Assembly: GCA_029857875.1 (NCBI GenBank)
Contig: JAOUGB010000072.1
Location: 1 to 8,530, forward strand
DNA: 8,530 nt
DNA from: Desulfobacteraceae bacterium
GTDB lineage: Bacteria; Desulfobacterota; Desulfobacteria; Desulfobacterales; UBA11574
Direction of reading: 5' to 3'
Each line of letters opens with the position of its first letter. Position 1 is the stretch's first letter. The translations under genes were made by a program, and so were the position numbers. The notes beneath the pieces are model-generated. The model searched no databases. It worked only from the letters and a program-made list of their open reading frames with translations, and was not told where the DNA came from. Shown piece after piece: positions 1 through 6,303 of this stretch.

Positions 1-886
1 CGACAAAGGATGATGCATAGGAGTAAACCGAGTAGGCAAGCCCTCTTTTTTCACGGACTTCCTGAAACAACCTTGAACTCATGTTGCCTCCAAGAATGGT
101 ATTTAACAGTGAAAATGCGTATCGTCGCGGATCGGTTATTGACATTCCTTTGGTTCCCAGACAGATATGAACCTGCTCCAAATCTTTGTAGTGAATGTCC
201 ACCTTGCAGTGTCCATCAGGAGTAATTCGCTCGGATAAATCATTGCCCGGTTGAATCGATTCGAATACCGGGCCGGCAATATCCATGAAGTGATTGTGAT
301 CCAGGTTGCCTGCTGCTGAAACAACAATGCGTTCAGGCTGATAAAAGCGGTGAAAGAACTTTTTTATGGTGTCTGAATTAAATTTTTTTATGTTTTCACG
401 ACTGCCGAGAACAGAGCGGCCCAGAGAATTTTTACCCCAGAAATTCATTCCTGAAAGGATGTGAATATATTCATCCGGGTTGTCTTCCGCCATTCCGATT
501 TCCTGAAGAATCACCGCACGTTCATTTTCGACTTCTTTATCATCGAACAAAGAATTCAAGAAGACATCCGATAAAATATCGACCATGGTGTCCAGGTGAG
601 TGTCCATCACTTTTGCATGGTAGCATGTATTTTCAGTACTTGTAAAAGCGTTTGTATGTCCGCCGATGGCATCGAATTCCTTAGCGATCTGAAATGCCGT
701 TCTTTTTTTGGTTCCTTTAAAGATCATGTGTTCAATAAAATGGGAGAGGCCGCTTTCCACAGGCGATTCATCACGGGCGCCGACATTTACCCATACCCCC
801 ATGGATACGGAACGAAGATGCGGCATTTTTCTGGTGATAACCTTGATACCGTTCGCAAGGATGGTTTTGTTTACGCTAGGATCCAT
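1..886 (-). CDS. M16B-family zinc metallopeptidase, N-terminal 295 residues (runs off the left edge)
   Basis: The reading frame is open from an ATG at 886 to base 1 with no stop, giving residues 1-295 of a protein usually about 420 aa long in this family. The inverted zinc motif is HFIEH at residues 49-53, inside LSHFIEHMIFKGT. E129 (in ILQEI) lies 76 residues after H53, the expected spacing for the third zinc ligand, and E122 matches the second conserved acidic residue seven positions earlier. Around residues 280-290 the sequence EKRGLAYSVYSY matches the second M16 domain, whose end is cut off. Family members are processing-peptidase or insulinase-like enzymes; the substrate of this one is unknown. 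No signal peptide is visible. The start lies 7 bases after the pnp stop, and an AAGGA in the last pnp codons can serve as ribosome binding site, so it is probably co-transcribed and translationally coupled with pnp. The M16B assignment is firm; the physiological role is not. Confidence 0.93.
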   Translation of the reverse strand, partial: MDPSVNKTILANGIKVITRKMPHLRSVSMGVWVNVGARDESPVESGLSHFIEHMIFKGTKKRTAFQIAKEFDAIGGHTNAFTSTENTCYHAKVMDTHLDTMVDILSDVFLNSLFDDKEVENERAVILQEIGMAEDNPDEYIHILSGMNFWGKNSLGRSVLGSRENIKKFNSDTIKKFFHRFYQPERIVVSAAGNLDHNHFMDIAGPVFESIQPGNDLSERITPDGHCKVDIHYKDLEQVHICLGTKGMSITDPRRYAFSLLNTILGGNMSSRLFQEVREKRGLAYSVYSYASSFV

Positions 887-893
887 TTATTGT

Positions 894-2306
894 TTATCCT
901 TCTTCTTCCAGCGCCGCTTTGTAGCTCAAACGGATTTTTCCATCTTTGCTGATTTCAAGAACCTTGACTTTAATCTGATCTCCCTCCTTAACAATATCCG
1001 ACACCTTATTTACACGGTGTGCGGCAAGTTGTGAGATATGTACGAGACCGTCTACATTGGGAAGTATCTGGACAAAGGCGCCAAAATCCATGATCTTTAC
1101 GACAGTTCCTTCGTAAATTTTGCCGACTTCAGGTTCAACGATAATTTCTTTGATCATATTTAAAGCAGCATCACCTTCTTCTTTGGAGACAGCAGCGATT
1201 TTGACGACACCCAAATCATCTATTTCGATTTTTGTGTTGGTTTCAGCTTGAATCGCTCTGATGACTTTACCGCCGGGGCCGATGATTTCACGGATTTTAT
1301 CCGGATTAATCTTGATGGTGATTATTTTGGGCGCATAAGGGGAGATTTGCTTGCGAGGTTCCTTAATGGCCTCTATCATTTTATCAAGGATAAAAAGTCG
1401 GCCGACACGGGCCTGCTCCAGTGCCTTTTCCATAATATCCCTGGAGAGTTCATGAATTTTTATATCCATCTGGAGAGCGGTGATGCCGTCCTTTGTGCCG
1501 GCAACCTTGAAGTCCATGTCGCCTGTATGATCCTCATCTCCGAGTATATCGGAAAGAATCACGACATCGTCTCCTTCCTTTACAAGTCCCATCGCAATAC
1601 CTGAAACCGGGGCTTTAATGGGAACACCACCGTCCATAAGTGCCAGGATGCCCGAACATACGGTGCCCATGGATGAAGAGCCGTTGGATTCCAAAACCTC
1701 CGAGACAATCCGGATGGTATAATCAAATTCTTCCTTAGAGGGTAGAACTTTCTCAATGGCCCTTGTTGACAGTCCCCCATGGCCAATATCCCTCCGGCTC
1801 GGTCCACCCAGACGTCTGACTTCTCCCACCGAATAGGGTGGGAAATTGTAATGGAGCATAAAGGGTCTCTGTTCTTCTCCGATCAACGTTTCCACCCGTT
1901 GCTCGTCCTGACCCGATCCAAGGGTCATCACACCGAGCACCTGGGTTTCTCCCCGTGTAAAGAGGGCGCTGCCGTGGGGTCTGGGCAATACGTCAATGTC
2001 GCAAGTAATGGGCCTTATTTCATCAAACTTTCTGTTGTCGATACGGCGTCTTTCTTTGAGGATGATGTTCCGGCTAATTTTTTTCAGTGTGTCATTAAAT
2101 ATGCCGTCTACTTGGTCCTTTTGGTCCGCATAGGCTTCTCCCAGTTCTTCGAATATCTCCGATTTTAAATTGTGAAGGGCTGCACTGCGTTTACTTTTTT
2201 CGGGAATCGCCAGGGCGTCATATATCTTTGAAGATGTTTTGGATTCAATGGTTTCAACAAGCGCCTCATCTCTTTGGGGCGGTATGAAGGTTCGTTTTGG
2301 TACACC
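894..2306 (-). CDS. pnp: Polynucleotide phosphorylase, C-terminal part (same gene as 2165-2977, separated by a frameshift)
   Basis: PNPase degrades RNA 3' to 5' by phosphorolysis as a cytoplasmic trimer. This segment carries the rest of the protein in the frame shifted by one base. It begins at about [11 protein letters not shown] (2306 downward), continues through the helical linker, then the second RNase PH domain with [16 protein letters not shown] (about residue 331 of the joined protein), ESNGSSSM, and the active-site stretch [19 protein letters not shown] domain ([10 protein letters not shown]) and an S1 domain ([19 protein letters not shown]) follow, and the protein ends soon after S1 at EEEG. 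Joined to the N-terminal part with one base restored, the product is about 694 aa, normal for the family. No ATG or GTG opens this frame; the first possible start is a TTG at 1988 that is really an internal Leu codon in a conserved motif, so independent translation is unlikely. The M16 peptidase gene follows 7 bases later. Confidence 0.9.
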   Translation of the reverse strand, partial: GVPKRTFIPPQRDEALVETIESKTSSKIYDALAIPEKSKRSAALHNLKSEIFEELGEAYADQKDQVDGIFNDTLKKISRNIILKERRRIDNRKFDEIRPITCDIDVLPRPHGSALFTRGETQVLGVMTLGSGQDEQRVETLIGEEQRPFMLHYNFPPYSVGEVRRLGGPSRRDIGHGGLSTRAIEKVLPSKEEFDYTIRIVSEVLESNGSSSMGTVCSGILALMDGGVPIKAPVSGIAMGLVKEGDDVVILSDILGDEDHTGDMDFKVAGTKDGITALQMDIKIHELSRDIMEKALEQARVGRLFILDKMIEAIKEPRKQISPYAPKIITIKINPDKIREIIGPGGKVIRAIQAETNTKIEIDDLGVVKIAAVSKEEGDAALNMIKEIIVEPEVGKIYEGTVVKIMDFGAFVQILPNVDGLVHISQLAAHRVNKVSDIVKEGDQIKVKVLEISKDGKIRLSYKAALEEEG

Positions 2307-2977
2307 GTTGATTTCTTAAGTTTCAGCTGCATATCTATGATCGGCTGCATGGACTTATGGCCGAAAAAAATGGCTTCCAGCATATCCGATTCACTGACAA
2401 TATCGCCGCCCCCTTCTACCATCACAACACCGGTTTTTGATCCGGCGACAATAATGTTGATGTCAGAATTTTCATATTCGTCGACGGTGGGATTGATTTT
2501 AAATTGACCGTCTATTCGTCCCACACGGACACATGCAATGGGCCCCTCAAATGGAATATCTGATATTTCAAGGGCAGCAGATGCCCCGATCAGTGCAAGC
2601 GTGTCGGGGTCGTTTTCCTGATCCATGGACAGCACTGTTGCAATAACTTGAGTTTCAAATCGATATCCTTTGGGAAAGAGTGGTCGAATGGGGCGATCGA
2701 TAATTCGGGCTGTCAGGGTTTCCTTTTCGCTGGGTCTGCCGATTTCACGCCTGAAATAATTCCCGGGTATTCGGCCTGCTGCATAACCCTTTTCCTGATA
2801 CTCAACGGTAAGGGGCAAAAAATCAACCGACCGTTCTTCATGAGATGATACAACAGCCACGAGTACAATGGTGTCCCCATATTGAACCACAACTGAACCG
2901 GAAGCCTGTTTGGCATGTTTGCCGCTCTCGATACTCAGAGTTTTTCCTCTAATTTCTGTTTTTAGTAAAGTTTCCAT
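2165..2977 (-). CDS. pnp: Polynucleotide phosphorylase, N-terminal part (frameshifted, ends prematurely)
   Basis: This is the 5' part of pnp, starting at an ATG at 2977 with AGGAG six bases upstream. Residues 1 to about 223 match the first RNase PH-like domain of PNPase, including [17 protein letters not shown] (72-88) and [12 protein letters not shown] (94-105), followed by [14 protein letters not shown] and the segment around [14 protein letters not shown]. From about residue 224 the frame no longer resembles PNPase, and it stops at 2165 after some 46 unrelated residues. The shifted frame over the same DNA reads as the expected helical linker ([12 protein letters not shown], then [11 protein letters not shown]). 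The loss of one base between about 2306 and 2318 therefore splits the gene. As written, this product would lack the second RNase PH, KH and S1 domains and should not be an active phosphorylase. Because both halves are otherwise well conserved, a sequencing or assembly error or a very recent mutation is more likely than old decay. Confidence 0.92.
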   Translation of the reverse strand: METLLKTEIRGKTLSIESGKHAKQASGSVVVQYGDTIVLVAVVSSHEERSVDFLPLTVEYQEKGYAAGRIPGNYFRREIGRPSEKETLTARIIDRPIRPLFPKGYRFETQVIATVLSMDQENDPDTLALIGASAALEISDIPFEGPIACVRVGRIDGQFKINPTVDEYENSDINIIVAGSKTGVVMVEGGGDIVSESDMLEAIFFGHKSMQPIIDMQLKLKKSTVYQNEPSYRPKEMRRLLKPLNPKHLQRYMTPWRFPKKVNAVQPFTI

Positions 2978-2983
2978 ATCTGT

Positions 2984-2988
2984 CTCCT
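2984..2988 (-). promoter_or_regulatory. Shine-Dalgarno of pnp, overlapping the stop of the upstream small ORF
   Basis: AGGAG on the minus strand lies six bases before the pnp ATG at 2977. It supports that ATG as the pnp start. The TAG stop of the candidate 52-codon ORF overlaps its first bases (TTTTAGGAGACAG), which is a typical arrangement for translational coupling. Confidence 0.75.
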
Positions 2989-3145
2989 AAAAGCCAAGTA
3001 GCTTCAAACCCGTGTTTGTACCCCGACTTAAAGGTCTTTTTTCGTCGGAATAGAAAACATCAACATATATCGCACGGATTTCTCGTGGGTTCGATGGATC
3101 AAATTGAAAGGCATCGTATATTTCTTCATTAAAATTGATGTTCAT
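2987..3145 (-). CDS. Candidate small protein, 52 aa, unknown function, directly upstream of pnp
   Basis: An ATG at 3145 opens a 52-codon frame beginning MNINFNEEIYDAFQF and ending LKLLGF, with its TAG stop embedded in the pnp Shine-Dalgarno nine bases before the pnp ATG. The predicted product is soluble and mixed-charge, has no Cys, no membrane segment and no signal peptide, and its composition looks protein-like rather than random. I do not recognise a family. In favour: orientation, operon-like spacing and the overlap with the pnp ribosome binding site. Against: no good Shine-Dalgarno before its ATG, an in-frame TGA immediately upstream, short length, and a protein-like reading on the opposite strand over part of the same DNA. 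It could be a real small gene, a leader peptide affecting pnp translation, or chance. Confidence 0.35.
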   Translation of the reverse strand: MNINFNEEIYDAFQFDPSNPREIRAIYVDVFYSDEKRPLSRGTNTGLKLLGF

Positions 3146-3298
3146 TCAATTGCTGATGGCAAAATTGATAAAACTTATGACCTGATGATGGTAAAATTAT
3201 TGACGTTATCCTATACTTGATTGAACGATACTGCCATCCGGTAATCTGGAGCCTGTGTTATCTGTTCTCGAAAAAGACCCGAATATCATACGTGTCAT

Positions 3299-3568
3299 CT
3301 ATCTTCGCAGGCCCAAGGTTTCGATGATTGCGCGATATCGTTTTACATCTTTGTTTTTAACGTAATTTAAAAGCCTTCGCCGTCTGCCCACTAGGATCAA
3401 AAGCCCTCTTCTTGAATGGTGGTCCTTTTTATGAATTTTTAAGTGCTCGGTTAAATAAGAAATACGGTACGTTAAAAGGCCAACCTGTACTTCGGGAGAG
3501 CCGGTATCGTTTTCATGTACTTTAAACTGCTCAATCAATTGTTTTTTCTCGTTTGATGTCAAGACCAA
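3299..3568 (-). CDS. rpsO: 30S ribosomal protein S15 (TTG start)
   Basis: S15 is a primary 16S rRNA-binding protein of the 30S platform and also takes part in bridges to the 50S subunit. The product is 89 aa, the standard length. It carries [12 protein letters not shown] (residues 21-32) and the rRNA-binding [12 protein letters not shown] (46-57), and ends IETLGLRR; these positions agree one-for-one with E. coli S15 numbering. The start is the TTG at 3568, because a perfect AGGAGG (3578-3583) sits nine bases upstream and this start restores the family length. The frame can be extended to a GTG at 3598, but that would add ten residues (NINKRRR-type) encoded partly by the Shine-Dalgarno itself. 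The gene follows truB by 42 bases and precedes pnp, the conserved order. S15 often represses its own mRNA in other bacteria; no such structure can be demonstrated here. Confidence 0.96.
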   Translation of the reverse strand: MVLTSNEKKQLIEQFKVHENDTGSPEVQVGLLTYRISYLTEHLKIHKKDHHSRRGLLILVGRRRRLLNYVKNKDVKRYRAIIETLGLRR

Positions 3569-3577
3569 TTTGTTTCG

Positions 3578-3583
3578 CCTCCT
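3578..3583 (-). promoter_or_regulatory. Shine-Dalgarno of rpsO that decides the TTG start
   Basis: A perfect AGGAGG on the minus strand lies nine bases before TTG 3568. It is the strongest ribosome binding site in the window and falls inside the longer in-frame extension that starts with GTG at 3598, which argues against that longer start. Confidence 0.85.
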
Positions 3584-3610
3584 TTTATTAATATTCACGT
3601 TATGATGAAT

Positions 3611-4534
3611 TCACCTGTTGAACACACAACAATAGTCATACCTGTTCTTTTCTTTGGCGTGCTTTAGTACCGCCACAAGTGTTTTATTGGTATCGACGAT
3701 TTTGATAAAGCCTTCAAAAACGTTTATTTTTTCAGCCATAAAATCATTTTTTGTTATGATATGACCATGGTTTATTTTGTTAACCAAAACGTTGTCAGCA
3801 ATATATTCCGGCATATCCTTTAAGGCATTTGACATGCTGATGATCCGGTCAGATGATTTTTCAGATAAAGTCAGATCTTCCAGTTCTTCTAATGTTACAG
3901 CATCCGTAATTGTAAATCCACTGCTTTCAATGCGCCTGAGTTCTTTTAGATGACCACCGCATCCTAAAGATGCGCCAATGTCTGCGCACAGAGTTCTAAT
4001 ATATGTCCCGGCAGAACAAAAGACCTCAAAGCGTATGAATGGCGGATGAATCTCAAGTATCTTTAAGGTTATTATAGAAACCTGTCGTGCCGGTTTCTGT
4101 ATAGGTTTCTTGCTGCGTGCAAGTTTGTAAAGGGGAATCCCTTTATGTTTTAGGGCCGAATAAACCGGCGGCAGCTGCTTTATATTTCCTTCAAACCTTT
4201 TAAATGCGGATTGTATTGTTTTTTTAGAAAATTCTACATTATGACATACGTTCGTAACGATCCCGGTTGAATCCTGTGTATCTGTTTCAACGCCAAGGTG
4301 AAGAACAGCCTCGTATTTTTTTTTGCCGTGTAGAAAAAATCTGGAAAGCTTTGTTGCGCGATTGATGCAGCATACAAGCACACCTGTTGCAAAGGGATCA
4401 AGTGTGCCGGTGTGTCCTGCTTTTTTTGCTTTCAGCGATTTCTTAACGCGGGCCACCACTTTGGCGGAGGTTATGCCCGGGGGTTTGTCAACAACGATAA
4501 TCCCGCTTAATTCTTGCCTTTCAAAATTTGGCAT
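3611..4534 (-). CDS. truB: tRNA pseudouridine(55) synthase TruB
   Basis: TruB converts U55 in the T-arm of elongator tRNAs to pseudouridine and also aids tRNA folding. The 307-aa product has the N-terminal motif GIIVVDKPPGITS (11-23), the catalytic loop GHTGTLDPFATGVL with the nucleophile D46, the KKYEAVLHLGVETDTQD segment containing the active-site Tyr74, LPPVYSALKHKG (121-132), and SAGTYIRTLCADIG (174-187) with the conserved Arg180. Residues from about 240 form a C-terminal extension in the place of the PUA-like domain and are less conserved. The ATG at 4534 lies 7 bases after the stop of the upstream phosphoesterase gene. No strong Shine-Dalgarno is visible there, so translation probably depends on coupling to the upstream gene. 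Length and motifs look complete. Confidence 0.97.
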   Translation of the reverse strand: MPNFERQELSGIIVVDKPPGITSAKVVARVKKSLKAKKAGHTGTLDPFATGVLVCCINRATKLSRFFLHGKKKYEAVLHLGVETDTQDSTGIVTNVCHNVEFSKKTIQSAFKRFEGNIKQLPPVYSALKHKGIPLYKLARSKKPIQKPARQVSIITLKILEIHPPFIRFEVFCSAGTYIRTLCADIGASLGCGGHLKELRRIESSGFTITDAVTLEELEDLTLSEKSSDRIISMSNALKDMPEYIADNVLVNKINHGHIITKNDFMAEKINVFEGFIKIVDTNKTLVAVLKHAKEKNRYDYCCVFNR

Positions 4535-4541
4535 GTAAGAT

Positions 4542-5522
4542 TCAGGTTTTAAGTTGTATTTTATCAGCCAGACTAAAAATCCTTGATTTTATGTTAGAAA
4601 GTGTCGACTCAATACTAAATCCGGCAGCACTGGAATGACCGCCTCCACCAAACAAAGATGCGATGGCAGCAACGTCAACGGCCCCATCAGAACGGAGACT
4701 GACATGAAACCGGTTAGGGGTTCTTGATTTTTCTTTACCGTTATGGTGCTCCTGTATCAGCGCTGCGACTTCAACATCCTCAATACGTTTTGCGTAATTA
4801 ATAAGGCCGTCAACATCCTCGGGCTGTGTATGGGTTTCATCAAACATCTCTTTGGTCAGTGTCATGATTGACAGTTTGCCGTTTTTGGACAGTTCAATAG
4901 AGTCTAAGGCAAGATTTAAAAGTTTTATTCGACTCAGAGAATAGGTGCCGTATACATGCCGGGCAATATTGTGAGGATCGACGCCGATTTCCATCATTTC
5001 CTGACAAATAGCAAAGGCTGCTTTGTTGGTATTTGAAAAGCGAAATGAACCTGTATCCGCTAAAATTCCGGTATATATTGAAGTGGCGACGGGTTTATTA
5101 AAGGGTAGGCCCATCTGTTTTATCAGCCGGTAAACGATTTCGGCGGTGGCACATGCGGATGTGTCTATCAGTTGAAGATGACCAAAACGCGTATTTGTAA
5201 TATGATGGTCGATGTTCACAATTACCGGTATCTGTTTCACGAAGGAGACAGCCTCCCCAACCCGGCTCAAGTCGCCACAATCAAGAATAACGGCCATATC
5301 ATAATTTAAACCGCCAATCTTCTTCACGACACGATGAACTTCCGGAAGAAAGCGATATACCGCCGGAATGGGACTTTCACAATATAAGGTTATTTTTTTA
5401 TTCAATGCCTCTAAAGACAGCCCCAGAGCGATCAGAGATCCGATGGCATCGCCGTCAGGGTGGGCGTGAGTAGCAACTAGAATTTTGTTACTATTATTAA
5501 ATTGTTGTATTATCGAATTCAT
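4542..5522 (-). CDS. nrnA: DHH/DHHA1-family phosphoesterase, NrnA-like oligoribonuclease / pAp phosphatase
   Basis: Members of this family hydrolyse very short RNAs (nanoRNA) and often 3'-phosphoadenosine 5'-phosphate, using Mn2+ in the cytoplasm. The 326-aa product has the full DHH set: HAHPDGDAIGS (19-29), the aspartate motif ILDCGDLSRVG (79-89), the name-giving NIDHH (103-107), and ILADTGSFRFSNT (153-165) with D156. The C-terminal DHHA1 substrate-binding domain has FGGGGHSSAAGFS (291-303). All metal-binding His and Asp residues are present. The start ATG overlaps the 3' end of rbfA by 26 bases; no alternative ATG, GTG or TTG occurs before the first motif. An NrnA-like gene between rbfA and truB is common in Firmicutes and Desulfobacterota. 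Its pairing with PNPase in one transcript makes sense as the last step of RNA decay. Family assignment is firm; substrate preference (nanoRNA versus pAp) is not settled by sequence alone. Confidence 0.93.
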   Translation of the reverse strand: MNSIIQQFNNSNKILVATHAHPDGDAIGSLIALGLSLEALNKKITLYCESPIPAVYRFLPEVHRVVKKIGGLNYDMAVILDCGDLSRVGEAVSFVKQIPVIVNIDHHITNTRFGHLQLIDTSACATAEIVYRLIKQMGLPFNKPVATSIYTGILADTGSFRFSNTNKAAFAICQEMMEIGVDPHNIARHVYGTYSLSRIKLLNLALDSIELSKNGKLSIMTLTKEMFDETHTQPEDVDGLINYAKRIEDVEVAALIQEHHNGKEKSRTPNRFHVSLRSDGAVDVAAIASLFGGGGHSSAAGFSIESTLSNIKSRIFSLADKIQLKT

Positions 5523-5868
5523 TTTCTGATTTTACTGACTTAATGATTTTATCAATGTGTGACCCGTAATCAAACGAGTCATCGTAAAAAAATCTAAGCT
5601 CCGGCATATAACGTAATCCCAACTGGGCGGCGAGTTTACGCTTTACATATCCAAGCGCGCTCTTAAATCCTTCAATAGCCTCTTCCATACTTTCTTTGCC
5701 ACCGGATGTAACAAAATACACTCGTGCAAATTTTAAATCCCGTGACATCTTTACGCCCGTAATTGTAGCAGCTTCAAGACGGGGATCTTTAATTTTTTTA
5801 AGAAGTATATCCGACAACACTTTTTGTATTTGACCGCTGACCCTGTCAGATCGTGAAAACGGTTTCAT
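5497..5868 (-). CDS. rbfA: 30S ribosome-binding factor A
   Basis: RbfA binds pre-30S particles near the 5' helix of 16S rRNA and assists late maturation and cold adaptation. The 123-aa product has the family length and its KH-like fold: SDRVSGQIQKVLSDIL (7-22), KDPRL (27-31), the strand KFARVYFVT (46-54), the helix GFKSALGYVKRKLAAQLG (67-84), and the signature RYMPELRFFYDDSFDYGSHID (86-106; key residues P89, L91, F93, D96, D105 region). The ATG at 5868 overlaps the stop of the upstream DUF503 gene as ATGA (5865-5868), indicating translational coupling, and the 3' end overlaps nrnA by 26 bases. The C-terminal tail after residue 112 is short and variable. Nothing looks damaged. Confidence 0.96.
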   Translation of the reverse strand: MKPFSRSDRVSGQIQKVLSDILLKKIKDPRLEAATITGVKMSRDLKFARVYFVTSGGKESMEEAIEGFKSALGYVKRKLAAQLGLRYMPELRFFYDDSFDYGSHIDKIIKSVKSENEFDNTTI

Positions 5869-6152
5869 ATATTGATAATCTCCATTTCTGTGTCGATGAC
5901 CTCAGCCAGATTCAGCTCGTCAACAAGATTGAAAATTTTGTCTATCTTGGAATTTATAACCATTCGATTATTTCCAACCAGGGCAAATCCTATTATTGCG
6001 CGTTGGTATATATCGTTTGATCCTATTTCTGCAACCGATACATTGAAATTGTTGCGCATCTGGCCGATGATCGATTTGACAATTCTTCTTTTGGCTTTTA
6101 AAGAGTGACAATCATGCAGCCTGAATGTAACAATTCCTAAGCCGGCAACCAT
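5865..6152 (-). CDS. ylxP: DUF503 / YlxP-family protein
   Basis: This is a small conserved protein of incompletely known function, repeatedly found between infB and rbfA and therefore suspected to act in ribosome biogenesis or translation. Starting at the ATG at 6152 it is 95 aa, the usual length, and begins MVAGLGIVTFRLHDCHSLKAK. Recognisable family features are HSLKAKRR (16-23), the FNVSVAE motif (36-42) and YQRAIIGFALVGN (49-61). The frame can be extended 16 codons to a TTG at 6200, but those residues (NASIFESSESI and neighbours) do not match the family, the TTG sits in the centre of a palindrome, and a partial ribosome binding site (GTGAG, six bases before 6152) favours the ATG. Its stop overlaps the rbfA start as ATGA. 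A gap of 151 bases separates it from infB. Confidence 0.9.
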   Translation of the reverse strand: MVAGLGIVTFRLHDCHSLKAKRRIVKSIIGQMRNNFNVSVAEIGSNDIYQRAIIGFALVGNNRMVINSKIDKIFNLVDELNLAEVIDTEMEIINI

Positions 6153-6192
6153 GATACTCTCACTTGACTCAAAGATGCTTGCATTGGTCTTA

Positions 6193-6208
6193 AACCTCAA
6201 TTGAGGTT
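6193..6208. promoter_or_regulatory. Perfect 16-bp palindrome AACCTCAATTGAGGTT upstream of ylxP
   Basis: AACCTCAATTGAGGTT is fully self-complementary with no spacer and lies 41 bases before the ylxP ATG. A palindrome of this size in a short intergenic gap is compatible with a binding site for a dimeric regulator. The half-site CCTCAA resembles half-sites of MerR/SoxR-type operators, but the spacing is much shorter than in those, so I do not assign it. A chance origin cannot be excluded. Confidence 0.4.
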
Positions 6209-6213
6209 AGAAT

Positions 6214-6228
6214 ATATTGCCACAATAT
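6214..6228. promoter_or_regulatory. Second dyad, ATATTG-CCA-CAATAT
   Basis: A perfect six-base inverted repeat with a three-base spacer, only five bases from the 16-bp palindrome. In RNA the AT-rich stem would be weak, so a protein-binding site is the more natural reading if it is functional at all. Confidence 0.3.
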
Positions 6229-6267
6229 GTTCAACGTTTACAAATTAAAAATTGACGGCTTCCTAAA

Positions 6268-6283
6268 TCCCGCTTCAGCGGGA
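6268..6283 (-). terminator. GC-rich hairpin just after infB (weak terminator or dispersed repeat)
   Basis: TCCCGC-TTCA-GCGGGA on the plus strand (on minus, TCCCGC-TGAA-GCGGGA) forms a six-pair stem with a four-base loop, 20 bases beyond the infB stop. On the minus strand only TTT follows before AGG; a TTTTT comes about 14 bases later. It is therefore a poor intrinsic terminator and may instead attenuate transcription, protect the 3' end, or belong to a REP-like intergenic element together with the flanking TGCAGCGCAACGCA and GAAGCCGTC stretches. Confidence 0.35.
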
Positions 6284-6303
6284 CTGCGTTGCGCTGCATT
6301 CCT

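Larger units (their letters stand above)
2978..3298. other. rpsO-pnp intergenic region (321 bases)
   Basis: This is the longest stretch in the window without a certain gene. Its pnp-proximal half is covered by the candidate 52-codon ORF. The rpsO-proximal half (3146-3298) is AT-rich and contains an imperfect direct repeat: ATTGCTGATGGCAAAATT at 3149-3166 and CCTGATGATGGTAAAATT at 3181-3198, 14 of 18 positions alike with a 32-base period. A possible stem of five pairs, CCGAC with GTCGG (3044-3048 and 3023-3027, 16-base loop), lies in the pnp leader. I see no convincing terminator after rpsO and no clear -35/-10 pair. In E. coli the equivalent region holds an rpsO terminator, a pnp promoter and an RNase III hairpin; here only weak equivalents are visible. 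Confidence 0.5.

Noticed and set aside
894..1988. Independent protein starting at TTG 1988
   Set aside because: That TTG is the Leu codon of the conserved [10 protein letters not shown] motif in the middle of PNPase; the homologous frame continues upstream to about 2306 without a start codon.
1779..2168. Plus-strand open frame opposite pnp
   Set aside because: It lies antisense to conserved PNPase sequence, with no family resemblance.
2300..2325. Programmed -1 frameshifting in pnp
   Set aside because: The zero-frame codons ctt aag aaa tca acg contain no X XXY YYZ slippery heptamer, I see no downstream stimulatory structure, and PNPase is not known to use frameshifting.
3200..3298. Intrinsic terminator after rpsO
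   Set aside because: No GC-rich stem followed by a T-run is present on the minus strand in this stretch.
3032..3300. Protein-like plus-strand fragments (such as IADGKIDKTYD and LEPVLSVLEKDPN)
   Set aside because: They lie in different short frames with stops between them, have no start or ribosome binding site, and would require several frameshifts; at most a faint remnant, more likely chance.
6153..6200. Longer ylxP start at TTG 6200
   Set aside because: The extra 16 residues do not fit the family N-terminus, and the TTG lies in the middle of a perfect palindrome; ATG 6152 gives the usual 95 aa.
6210..6260. Sigma-70 promoter upstream of ylxP
   Set aside because: TTGTAA or TTGAAC can be paired only with poor -10 boxes or wrong spacings; not good enough to call.
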